Shown here one piece after another: positions 7,103 to 13,886 of a DNA stretch of 25,449 nt (position 1 is its first letter; the number at the start of each line of letters is the position of its first letter). This DNA comes from Candidatus Elusimicrobium euhamitermitis (GTDB lineage Bacteria > Elusimicrobiota > Elusimicrobia > Elusimicrobiales > Elusimicrobiaceae): the NCBI GenBank assembly GCA_031254225.1, contig JAIRUU010000128.1, forward strand, positions 1 to 25,449, written 5' to 3'. The notes below the pieces were generated by a model that was not told where the DNA came from, ran no database searches, and saw only the letters and a program-made list of their open reading frames with translations. The position numbers and the translations under genes are program-made.

Positions 7103-8616
7103 TTTAGCAACTCCGCTATAACTTTGACGTAAGTGCTGGGCGCTTTAATTTTTTCAAAATTTATAACGCCGCAGCGTATTAACATAATTTCAAGCATATG
7201 CGTTAAAATATCATAAAAGTTCTCGCGCACCGAAGGGTCGCACACTCCGGTGGACGGGCCCAGAATAACCGCGCCTTTAAGTTTTTTGTTGTCGCAGACA
7301 TTTGCTATTTTAAACGCGGAAGAAATTATGTTCGCCGGATTGTAGGACGATTTTAACGCAAATTCAAACCCGCCTTTTATGCCCAGTTCCCGCGCGCGCT
7401 CTCCCGTGCAGTAGGCCATCCACTTCATGAGGTTGGAATTATCCTGCGGGTAGAAAAACCCGATTTTCCCCCATTCGCCGCGGCCGAAATTCGGCACCTG
7501 CGTAACCTGGGAAAATTCTTTTACGCTTACCGCGCTTTCCACGTCCTCGCCGGACACAGCCAGCATTTTTTCAAACAGCTGCTGGAAAGTCGCCGCGGGC
7601 GCGCCGGCGCTGTCCAGAACGTTGGCCAGCACTTTGGCGCGTTTTATCGTGCGCGAAATAGCGCTTAAAGACATGTCTTTGAAAAACTTTTCAACTTCCT
7701 GTTCCGTCAAAATAATGTCATTGTCCGCCAGCATTTTTTTGACTATTCTTTTATGGTTTTCGCCGGTGGCCGTTTTAAGTTCGCTTATCCAGCCGGCGTC
7801 AAGCTTAAAGTTAATAAGCTCGGCCAGTTTCTGCAGGCTTTCCGGCGGATATTTGGACGTTATTACAATCTGTTTGTTCTGTTTAACGAAATCGCCCAGA
7901 TATTTTGAAATATAGTCCCTGTTCTGCTCGTTGACGGCGGTAAGATGTATGTCGTCAATAAGCACGGCCTGGACCTTTGAGATAAACTGCTCAAACTGGT
8001 CCATTTTGCCTTCCACCACGTAACGCTGTATGCCGCGCGAAAAGCGCACGCCGTTAGTCATAAAAATACTCTGCTGCCCGAATTTTTTGGACAGCGCGTA
8101 ACCTATAGCGTTAAGAAAATGCGTTTTGCCCGTGCCAGTGCCGCCGTGCAGAACGAGCGGGTTGTACAGATGTCCTGGATTATCTATGACGGAAATAGCC
8201 GTGGCGTGCGCAAAGCGGTTTGCGCCTATTACCATAGACTCAAAAGTAAACGTGGGCACCAGCGGTATTTCAAGGGGCCAGTTATGTTTTTCCCTGTCCG
8301 CAAGCTCAATGGAACGGTCAATGCCCGTACCGTCGGACGTCTTTCTTACGCCGCCGTAAAAAGAATGCTGCGCCGAAGGCTTTGCCGCTGCGGACGGCAC
8401 AGGCGGCATGGGCGGAGTCGTAATTTCCATTTTAACCGGCGCGGGCTTTGCGGGCTCTGGTTTTGCCATGCCCGGCAGAGACGGTATGGAAGGCGACGGG
8501 GCGTAAGGCGTAGAATATTTTGTCACCGGCGGAGGCGGAGGCACCGTCCTTGTATTTTCAAGCTCCTTTGCCAACCCGTTTATTTGGTCCTGTTTCAGCT
8601 CTTTCTCATTATCCAT
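7099..8616 (-). CDS. DnaA-like AAA+ ATPase lacking the DnaA DNA-binding domain, 505 aa
   Basis: Residues 25-80 are proline-rich and probably disordered. Residues about 115-335 are clearly a DnaA-type AAA+ domain: FTFESMVIGANRFAHA, YNPLVLHGGTGTGKTHFLNA with Walker A at 158-165, Walker B VLIDDIH at 218-224, sensor-1-like VITSKYPP at 251-258 and a lid-like helical region at 300-335. Two differences from true DnaA stand out. The box VII region (normally RLRSRF) reads ELINFKLDAGW, so the arginine finger seems replaced by Lys271. There is also no domain IV helix-turn-helix. Instead, residues 380-505 form an alpha/beta-looking domain I do not recognise. GGGGA precedes the start, and the stop overlaps the next lipoprotein gene. 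I infer a regulatory or assembly ATPase rather than the replication initiator. Confidence 0.8.
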   Translation of the reverse strand: MDNEKELKQDQINGLAKELENTRTVPPPPPVTKYSTPYAPSPSIPSLPGMAKPEPAKPAPVKMEITTPPMPPVPSAAAKPSAQHSFYGGVRKTSDGTGIDRSIELADREKHNWPLEIPLVPTFTFESMVIGANRFAHATAISVIDNPGHLYNPLVLHGGTGTGKTHFLNAIGYALSKKFGQQSIFMTNGVRFSRGIQRYVVEGKMDQFEQFISKVQAVLIDDIHLTAVNEQNRDYISKYLGDFVKQNKQIVITSKYPPESLQKLAELINFKLDAGWISELKTATGENHKRIVKKMLADNDIILTEQEVEKFFKDMSLSAISRTIKRAKVLANVLDSAGAPAATFQQLFEKMLAVSGEDVESAVSVKEFSQVTQVPNFGRGEWGKIGFFYPQDNSNLMKWMAYCTGERARELGIKGGFEFALKSSYNPANIISSAFKIANVCDNKKLKGAVILGPSTGVCDPSVRENFYDILTHMLEIMLIRCGVINFEKIKAPSTYVKVIAELLK

Positions 8617-8627
8617 AATTTTCCCCG

Positions 8628-10133
8628 TTATTTCTTATCAGAATTTTTATTGTCAATCTCTGCGATAAAACTTTGTTCGTGCTTTAAGTCATTTTCAAAT
8701 TTGTCAAATGGGTTTATAAAATTGTCCGCTTTGCTCTCTTCTTTTACGGGCGCGTTCTGCGCGCCGTTGATTTTCTTTGTAAGATGAGAAAGATTTTTCT
8801 GCGTTTTTTCCTCAAATTCGCGGCCGCCCACAACGTCCATTGACGGGCCGAAGTAAGCCTCCGGCTCTTTGGGCGCGGACGGAGGAAACGTTTTGCCTGC
8901 TTTAAGTATAGGCATTCCAGTGCTTTCGTCAACTTCCGGCAGCGGGTTTAAAACGCGGCGCGTAACGTGCGGCGCGGTAAAATTTTCCAAATTTATATTA
9001 GCCGGCGCAGCCGGCTCCGCGGCGGAGGGAGCCGGAGGGGGCGCAACCTCTGGGCGCGGCCCGCCTTCGCTTTGCTTCGGCGCGGCCTGCTTCGCGGGTT
9101 TTTTATCAAAACCTTTTTTGCCCGGGATAATTTTGGGCGAAGGTGCCGCGGGCTCGTTGCTCTTAGGGAGCATTAAATCAAAAGGGTCCACAACATGGTC
9201 GCTGACTTCTTCCAGTCTTTTTATTTCCTGCTCAAAAATATTAAAAGCGGTCTTTTGCGTTTTTGACAAAAGTTCCTGGATTTTCTCGTCTTCTTCTTTA
9301 GACAAAATATTTTTTTTATCTTCTTCTTTTGACGGCGCGGCGGAAGCGTAAACGTCCAACGCGGTTTTTGCGGCTAAAATTCCCTCAAGCCCGAGAGGCT
9401 GGCCTTTTTCTTGTTTTGCCTGCCCCGCTTCTTCCTGTTTTGAAAATACTTTTGTAAGAAGAGCGTCAATTTTGGGTTTAATGTCCTCGGATTTTTCTTT
9501 TTCAATCTCGGGCATAAAAGGCATGCTTTCCAGCGCGGAGGCAGGCGGCTGCGCGGGCGCGGCCGGAACTTCTTTTATCTCTTTAACTTCCGTGCGCGCC
9601 AGATTTAAATCCTGCCCAACGCCTTCCAAAATCAGATTATTGCTGTTTGATAAATCGCCGAAATTTTCCTTTTCTTCCACGGCCGGTTTAACGGGCTCAA
9701 GAATGTTTTTTTGCGTATTTTCCGTAAGTTTAAGCCCGTCTAAATCAAGATTGAGCGTAGTAATCCTCTCTTCTCCGCCGGACGGAGGCGCGGAAAACGC
9801 GGCTTCGTCGTCCTTTTTTAAAGTAAAAAGAGTTCCTTCCAACACGTTGGAATCGCGCTGCGCGGCCGCGCTTTGAAGCGTAGCGGGCATAAAAGGCAGA
9901 ACAACGCGGCTGCTCTCCGCGGCTTCGGCCGCGGCTATTTTTATTTTTTCCAAAATTTCCTGGTCTTCGGTTGTAAGCGCAAAGCGGTAATTATACGGCG
10001 GGATATTGGTCTGCGCGGGCTCTCTGCAGTAACCGGCCAGCTTTTTCTGCATAAGCCTGGCGTCGCTCAGACTGCCATGCATAAACAAAGTCATAACGCC
10101 TTCCGCGTTTTTAATATCCCATTTTTCTATCAT
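8628..10133 (-). CDS. Uncharacterised low-complexity protein, 501 aa
   Basis: I do not recognise a family. Only the first 85 or so residues look folded (MIEKWDIKNAEGVMTLFMHG, then LMQKKLAGYCRE and NYRFALTTEDQEILEKIKIA). The rest is rich in Glu, Lys, Pro and Ala and is probably disordered, with one likely helix at about 276-312 (LSKEEDEKIQELLSKTQKTA) and several short hydrophobic or proline patches such as LPFMP, SMPFMP, VDPFDLMLP and FINPFDKF. No signal peptide or membrane segment is visible, so it is probably cytoplasmic. The start overlaps the deoC stop as ATGA with AAAAGGG upstream, and the DnaA-like gene begins 11 bases after its stop. The linear patches could be docking sites for the neighbouring ATPase, but that is inference. 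Confidence 0.75.
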   Translation of the reverse strand: MIEKWDIKNAEGVMTLFMHGSLSDARLMQKKLAGYCREPAQTNIPPYNYRFALTTEDQEILEKIKIAAAEAAESSRVVLPFMPATLQSAAAQRDSNVLEGTLFTLKKDDEAAFSAPPSGGEERITTLNLDLDGLKLTENTQKNILEPVKPAVEEKENFGDLSNSNNLILEGVGQDLNLARTEVKEIKEVPAAPAQPPASALESMPFMPEIEKEKSEDIKPKIDALLTKVFSKQEEAGQAKQEKGQPLGLEGILAAKTALDVYASAAPSKEEDKKNILSKEEDEKIQELLSKTQKTAFNIFEQEIKRLEEVSDHVVDPFDLMLPKSNEPAAPSPKIIPGKKGFDKKPAKQAAPKQSEGGPRPEVAPPPAPSAAEPAAPANINLENFTAPHVTRRVLNPLPEVDESTGMPILKAGKTFPPSAPKEPEAYFGPSMDVVGGREFEEKTQKNLSHLTKKINGAQNAPVKEESKADNFINPFDKFENDLKHEQSFIAEIDNKNSDKK

Positions 10134-10774
10134 AACCCTTTTATTATAACGACGCCGGAGCTGGTGCCTATTCTCGCCGCGCCGGCGGCAATCATTTTTT
10201 CCGCCGTCTTCAAATCCTTTATCCCGCCGGAAGCTTTTACGCTCATGCCTTTTGTAATATGCTCAGACATTAATTTAACGTCCGCCTCCGTCGCCCCGCC
10301 GCCGGAAAAACCCGTGGAAGTTTTTACAAAGTCCGCGCCCGCGCAGGACGCCAGTTCGCACACTTTTATTTTTTCCGCGTCCGTCAGCAGAGATGTTTCC
10401 AAAATAACTTTTAAAACAAAATTTGCGCCCAGGTTTCTTATTAATTTGATGTCATGGTAAACGTCTTCAAACATACCGCTTTTTAAAGCGCCGACATTAA
10501 TGACCATGTCCAGCTCTTCCGCGCCGTTTTTTAAAGCGTTTTCCGCCTCAAACACTTTAACTTCCGTCGTGTTCGCGCCCAGAGGGAAACCTATTACGAC
10601 ACACGTTTTAACTCCGCTGTCTTTAAGCCGCGCGGCGCAGCGTTTAACCCAGCACGGATTTACGCAGACTGAGGCAAAAGAATATTGCTTTGCTTCGTTG
10701 CAAAGCGCGTCAATTTCCGCCGCGGAGGCGGCGGGTTTCAAAAGAGTATGGTCAATAAATTTATTTATCCGCAT
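10130..10774 (-). CDS. deoC: Deoxyribose-phosphate aldolase, 214 aa
   Basis: DeoC cleaves 2-deoxyribose 5-phosphate to glyceraldehyde 3-phosphate and acetaldehyde in deoxynucleoside breakdown. The family sequences are clear: FIDHTLLKP at 7-13, VVIGFPLGA at 59-67, ELDMVINVGAL at 87-97, FVKTSTGF with the Schiff-base Lys at 151, and VKASGGI with the second active-site Lys at 180. Asp89 matches the third catalytic residue. Length fits the short bacterial DeoC form. The gene starts 14 bases inside tpiA and ends overlapping the next gene as ATGA. The pairing with tpiA makes sense because TpiA isomerises the triose phosphate that DeoC releases. Confidence 0.96.
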   Translation of the reverse strand: MRINKFIDHTLLKPAASAAEIDALCNEAKQYSFASVCVNPCWVKRCAARLKDSGVKTCVVIGFPLGANTTEVKVFEAENALKNGAEELDMVINVGALKSGMFEDVYHDIKLIRNLGANFVLKVILETSLLTDAEKIKVCELASCAGADFVKTSTGFSGGGATEADVKLMSEHITKGMSVKASGGIKDLKTAEKMIAAGAARIGTSSGVVIIKGL

Positions 10775-11522
10775 TAAAATTTATTATTCTTATAAACTGC
10801 TCCGCCACTAAGGACTGGCCGCCGACAAGAGCGCCGTCAACGTCTGGCTGCGCCATAATAGCGTCCACATTGTCGGTCTTAACGCTGCCGCCGTAGAGGA
10901 TTATTATTTTCGCCGCAAAATCTTTGCCGTATTTTTCCATATATTTTCTGATGGCGGCGTGCACTTCCTGCGCTTGCTGCGGAGTCGCCGTTCTGCCCGT
11001 GCCTATTGCCCATACGGGTTCATAAGCTATGATTAAAGTTTTAAGCTGCTCCGCCGTAAAACCCGCCAGACCGTTGCCGAGCTGGGACTCTATTACGGAC
11101 AAAGTTTTGCCCGCTTCTCTTTCCGCAAGCGTCTCGCCCACGCAGAAAACGGGAACGAGGTTATGTTTAAAAGCGGCGGCGAGTTTTTTATTTAAAATCC
11201 CGTCGGTGTCCCCGAACAAACTGCGGCGTTCGCTGTGGCCTATGATGACGTGCGTCGCGCCCGCGTCTTTGATTTGGGACGGCGACACTGCGCTCGTAAA
11301 CGCGCCTTTTTCTTCAAAATGCACGTCCTGCGCGGCAACTAAAATTTTTACGCCTTTAACCGCGGCCGCCACAGCCGCCAGACTGGTGTAAGACGGCGCG
11401 ACCAGGATTTCCGCGTTATTTTTATTTTCTTTATTTTTTGCAATAGCTCCGGCCAGAGCAGTTGACTCCGCTATAGTATTATGCATTTTCCAGTTTCCGG
11501 CGATAAAAGATTTTCTTTTCAT
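10761..11522 (-). CDS. tpiA: Triosephosphate isomerase, 253 aa
   Basis: TpiA interconverts dihydroxyacetone phosphate and glyceraldehyde 3-phosphate in glycolysis. The active-site residues are all present: Asn10 and Lys12 in AGNWKMH, His96 in IIGHSERR, and Glu168 in AYEPVWAIGTG. The phosphate-binding C-terminal motifs LYGGSV and GALVGGQSL are also present. GAGGAAAA lies about five bases before the ATG. It is the first gene of a six-gene run (tpiA, deoC, the 501-aa protein, the DnaA-like ATPase and two lipoproteins) with overlaps or short gaps throughout. Confidence 0.97.
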   Translation of the reverse strand: MKRKSFIAGNWKMHNTIAESTALAGAIAKNKENKNNAEILVAPSYTSLAAVAAAVKGVKILVAAQDVHFEEKGAFTSAVSPSQIKDAGATHVIIGHSERRSLFGDTDGILNKKLAAAFKHNLVPVFCVGETLAEREAGKTLSVIESQLGNGLAGFTAEQLKTLIIAYEPVWAIGTGRTATPQQAQEVHAAIRKYMEKYGKDFAAKIIILYGGSVKTDNVDAIMAQPDVDGALVGGQSLVAEQFIRIINFNADK

Positions 11523-11533
11523 AGGTTTTCCTC

Positions 11534-11567
11534 AATATAGAATTCCATTAATTTTTGACAATTAATG
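11534..11567 (-). promoter_or_regulatory. Possible promoter and operator upstream of tpiA
   Basis: The 98-base AT-rich gap between nth and tpiA should hold the operon promoter. A perfect 8-base inverted repeat, CATTAATT-N6-AATTAATG, spans 11546-11567 and could be an operator. It overlaps a minus-strand TTGTCA (11556-11561) followed after 16 bases by TATATT (11534-11539). That hexamer pair would start transcription almost at the ribosome-binding site, so the true promoter may lie further upstream, where TACAAT and TATATA hexamers also occur. Confidence 0.3.
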
Positions 11568-11620
11568 AGTAAATGTATATATATTGTACATCATTTATAA
11601 AAAATTTAGCGTAATTTATT

Positions 11621-12268
11621 TCAGGCTGATACGGCAACTTTATTTTTCGGGCAGATTTTATTTACGGAGCATACGGAGCATTTCGGTTTTCTGGCGCCGC
11701 ACACTTTGCGGCCGTGCCAGACAAAAGCGTTTCCCAGCCAAATCCAGTCTTTTTTAGGCACTTTTTTCATCAAATCTTTTTCAATTTTAACAGGGTTGGT
11801 TTCTTTGGTAAGTCCGGTGCGGAAACTGACGCGCTTTACGTGCGTGTCCACTACGACGCCCTCGGCTTTATTAAAATAGTCCGCCAGTACGACATTTGCC
11901 GTTTTTCTCGCGACGCCGCGCAGGGTAAGCAAATCTTTCATATTGTCCGGCACTTTGCCGCCGAAATTTTTTACCAATGTCTGCGACGCGCTGATTATGC
12001 TTTTTGCTTTGGCGTGATAAAAACCGGTTGACCTGATTATTTCTTCCACTTTCGCGGTATCGGCCGCGGCCATTTTTTCCGGCGTGGGATAAACGGCAAA
12101 TAAATTCGGCGCCACCATGTTTACCCGCGCGTCCGTGCACTGCGCGGAAAGTATTACGCACACAAGCAGCTCAAAAACACCTTTATGTTTAAGGGCCGTT
12201 TTGTTGGCCGGATAATCTTTTTTTAAAATTTTTATGATTTCAAAAATTTCTTTTTCTTTTAAGAACAT
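11621..12268 (-). CDS. nth: Endonuclease III, 215 aa
   Basis: Nth is the base-excision-repair glycosylase/AP lyase for oxidised pyrimidines. The helix-hairpin-helix motif LRGVARKTANVV carries the catalytic Lys at 122, and VVDTHVKRVSFR carries the catalytic Asp at 141. The C-terminal 4Fe-4S cluster cysteines are at 190, 197, 200 and 206, in the classic C-x6-C-x2-C-x5-C spacing. The early LLVCVILSAQCTD motif is also typical. It begins one base after the stop of the protease gene and has no strong Shine-Dalgarno sequence, so translation is probably coupled. It is the last gene of pilin-protease-nth, an odd pairing of a DNA-repair enzyme with two exported proteins. Confidence 0.96.
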   Translation of the reverse strand: MFLKEKEIFEIIKILKKDYPANKTALKHKGVFELLVCVILSAQCTDARVNMVAPNLFAVYPTPEKMAAADTAKVEEIIRSTGFYHAKAKSIISASQTLVKNFGGKVPDNMKDLLTLRGVARKTANVVLADYFNKAEGVVVDTHVKRVSFRTGLTKETNPVKIEKDLMKKVPKKDWIWLGNAFVWHGRKVCGARKPKCSVCSVNKICPKNKVAVSA

Positions 12269-12269
12269 A

Positions 12270-13286
12270 TTATTTATTATACCGCTTTACGACTTCTTTC
12301 AGCGGTTTTGGCAGATTTTGATACGAGGTAAGTTCCGCGTAATTATTTTCCGGCGCGTCGTAAATTATCAAATCCCCGTAAGCCGCCCCCATGGAATTTT
12401 CAAGAAATTTTAAACTCTTGTCGTTAAAAGTGGCCACGCCGGCGTACTGTTTCGTCCCGTACTCCTTGCCGTTAACCTGCATGCTAAAATATGTGCCGAA
12501 AGAATTTACGCCTATCAGTTCTCCCGTGTTCGTCATCACGCCGGAGCCGGAAAGACCTTTTTTGGAGCCGAAATTCCCGAGCATAATAACGCGCAGGTTT
12601 TTTAAAAAATAAGCGGGATTTTTATTGCCGTCCGAATCTTTTGCAAAATCGCCGGAAATTTTGACGGATTTGGCCGCGCCGTCAATGGAGATTAAAGAAA
12701 TAATTCTGTTTATTTTATAGTAATTATTTTTAAAAGAAATAAGCGGCGTTGACGGCGTGTAAGAATTTTTAAACTGCACTTCTCTGACAATCCGGTCCGC
12801 GCCCGGCGCCATTGCGGCAAAATGCGCGGGCGTGTATAAAACATGTTTTTTGCTGTCTACAAAAAAACCTTTCTGCTCCGAAGGCTCGTATTTAAACGCC
12901 GCGATATCAGAGGTCTTGGCGTCAAAATCGTTTGCGTCGGCTTTATAATTTTTATCAAAAAATACCGTCTGATTTTTTTGCGTATTTTTAACTTCTGTAT
13001 AAACTTCGTAATTATTATTTTTAAATAAAATAATTTTTATACTGCAATCCCCCGCGCAGCTGCTCGCCACGCAGTGCGCCGCAGTAAAAAACCAATTCCG
13101 CAGCACGCGCACCGCCTGGCATTTATATTCATGCCCGTTGCCCGCGTATACGCGGATATCATAAGTATTGTCAAAATCTTTTACGTCGGTATAAGCGTCG
13201 GTGCCGGTAACGTCTACAAAATTTACCTCCGCCGGCAAAAACGCCGGCGCGGGCAGAAGCAGAAGCAAAAGCAGAAATTTTTTCAT
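12270..13286 (-). CDS. Secreted trypsin-like serine protease, 338 aa
   Basis: A Sec signal peptide (MKKFLLLLLLLPAPAFLPA, cleavage near 19) precedes a chymotrypsin-fold domain. The triad can be read as His71 in FFTAAHCV, Asp127 in TSDIAAFKY and Ser246 in GLSGSGV, which resembles the GNSGSP-type active site of bacterial glutamyl-endopeptidase relatives more than the animal GDSGGP. Cysteines 72, 77 and 81, close to the His loop, may form disulfides. A large segment between Asp and Ser (about 135-235, NNYYKINRIISLISIDGAA) is longer than in minimal proteases. It probably acts in the periplasm or outside the cell. It is wedged with no gap between the pilin gene and nth. Substrate specificity cannot be told. 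Confidence 0.8.
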   Translation of the reverse strand: MKKFLLLLLLLPAPAFLPAEVNFVDVTGTDAYTDVKDFDNTYDIRVYAGNGHEYKCQAVRVLRNWFFTAAHCVASSCAGDCSIKIILFKNNNYEVYTEVKNTQKNQTVFFDKNYKADANDFDAKTSDIAAFKYEPSEQKGFFVDSKKHVLYTPAHFAAMAPGADRIVREVQFKNSYTPSTPLISFKNNYYKINRIISLISIDGAAKSVKISGDFAKDSDGNKNPAYFLKNLRVIMLGNFGSKKGLSGSGVMTNTGELIGVNSFGTYFSMQVNGKEYGTKQYAGVATFNDKSLKFLENSMGAAYGDLIIYDAPENNYAELTSYQNLPKPLKEVVKRYNK

Positions 13287-13814
13287 TTATGAATTTGTGC
13301 TGTATATCGTCCACGGGCCGGAAACGCCGAGCGGTTTTCCGGCAAACATTTCGGTGCACGCTTCTTTATTATGTATTTCCGTGTTTTCCATGCAGTATCC
13401 TTTGCCGTCGTAAACAAACAGCGCGTAACCTATATATGAGCCGCTGTTTCTTATAGCCACGATATTGCCGTAAAGCAGAGGGTGCATGTCGGTTGTCACT
13501 ACGTAATCATAATCTTTATACGTAGCCTGTCCGTCCGGGAAAGCGGCCAGATTGCCCGCGTTGGAAGTTATCGGGGTTATCCCGGGGTAAGCTCTTTCAA
13601 ATCTTTTCAGGCTGGTAAAAAAACCCACGTCGGACGCTGTGTCCGCATCTATTGATTTTGAGTCGCTAAAACGCTTGATGATTATAAAGGCTTCGGCCGC
13701 GCGCGTTTTTTCAACGGCTTTAAAATAATAAGGCAGCGCCGTAGCGGTAAGAATACCGATAATAATGACGACTATCATTATTTCTATTAAAGAAAAACCG
13801 CTTTTATTTTTCAT
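13287..13814 (-). CDS. Type IV prepilin-like protein, 175 aa
   Basis: The class III signal is clear: a short basic leader (MKNKSG) is cut after Gly6, followed by FSLIEIMIVVIIIGILTATA with Glu at mature position 5. This is the hydrophobic helix used for pilus or pseudopilus assembly. Mature residues beyond 30 form a globular head with two cysteines (141 and 153) near the C-terminus, likely a D-region disulfide loop as in PilA/PilE pilins. Length is typical of a major or minor pilin. A GGGGTT ribosome-binding site precedes the start. It is the first gene of a pilin-protease-nth unit. No assembly ATPase, PilC or PilQ gene is in the window, so its machine lies elsewhere. Confidence 0.9.
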   Translation of the reverse strand: MKNKSGFSLIEIMIVVIIIGILTATALPYYFKAVEKTRAAEAFIIIKRFSDSKSIDADTASDVGFFTSLKRFERAYPGITPITSNAGNLAAFPDGQATYKDYDYVVTTDMHPLLYGNIVAIRNSGSYIGYALFVYDGKGYCMENTEIHNKEACTEMFAGKPLGVSGPWTIYSTNS

Positions 13815-13843
13815 AATAACCCCGATAGTCCTGACATTATTCT

Positions 13844-13871
13844 ATTGTAATAAAAAATCATGAAAAATGAA
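13844..13871 (-). promoter_or_regulatory. Possible promoter of pilin-protease-nth
   Basis: A good minus-strand -10 hexamer TACAAT (13844-13849) lies about 30 bases before the pilin ATG. Sixteen bases upstream is only a poor -35 (TTCATT, 13866-13871). Transcription would start near 13837 and leave a leader of some 22 bases containing the ribosome-binding site. Confidence rests on the -10 and its spacing to the gene. Confidence 0.35.
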
Positions 13872-13872
13872 C

Positions 13873-13886
13873 GGCTTATATAAGCC
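13873..13886. repeat. Perfect 14-base palindrome across the kbl stop codon
   Basis: GGCTTATATAAGCC is a perfect palindrome containing the kbl stop codon. It sits just upstream of the candidate pilin promoter, so it could be an operator site or a weak transcription terminator for tdh-kbl. No long T run follows on the minus strand, only CATTTTTC several bases on. Function is unknown. Confidence 0.4.

Noticed and set aside
7099..8616. Calling this gene dnaA and the region a replication origin
   Set aside because: The protein lacks the DNA-binding domain and the usual arginine finger. The neighbours are not dnaN, recF or gyrB, and I noticed no clusters of TTATNCACA-type boxes in the gaps nearby.
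8119..8787. Plus-strand open frame of 222 codons opposite the DnaA-like gene
   Set aside because: The protein is an arginine-rich shadow (RRRRHRR-type runs) of the proline/alanine-rich coding strand. The minus-strand genes are well supported.
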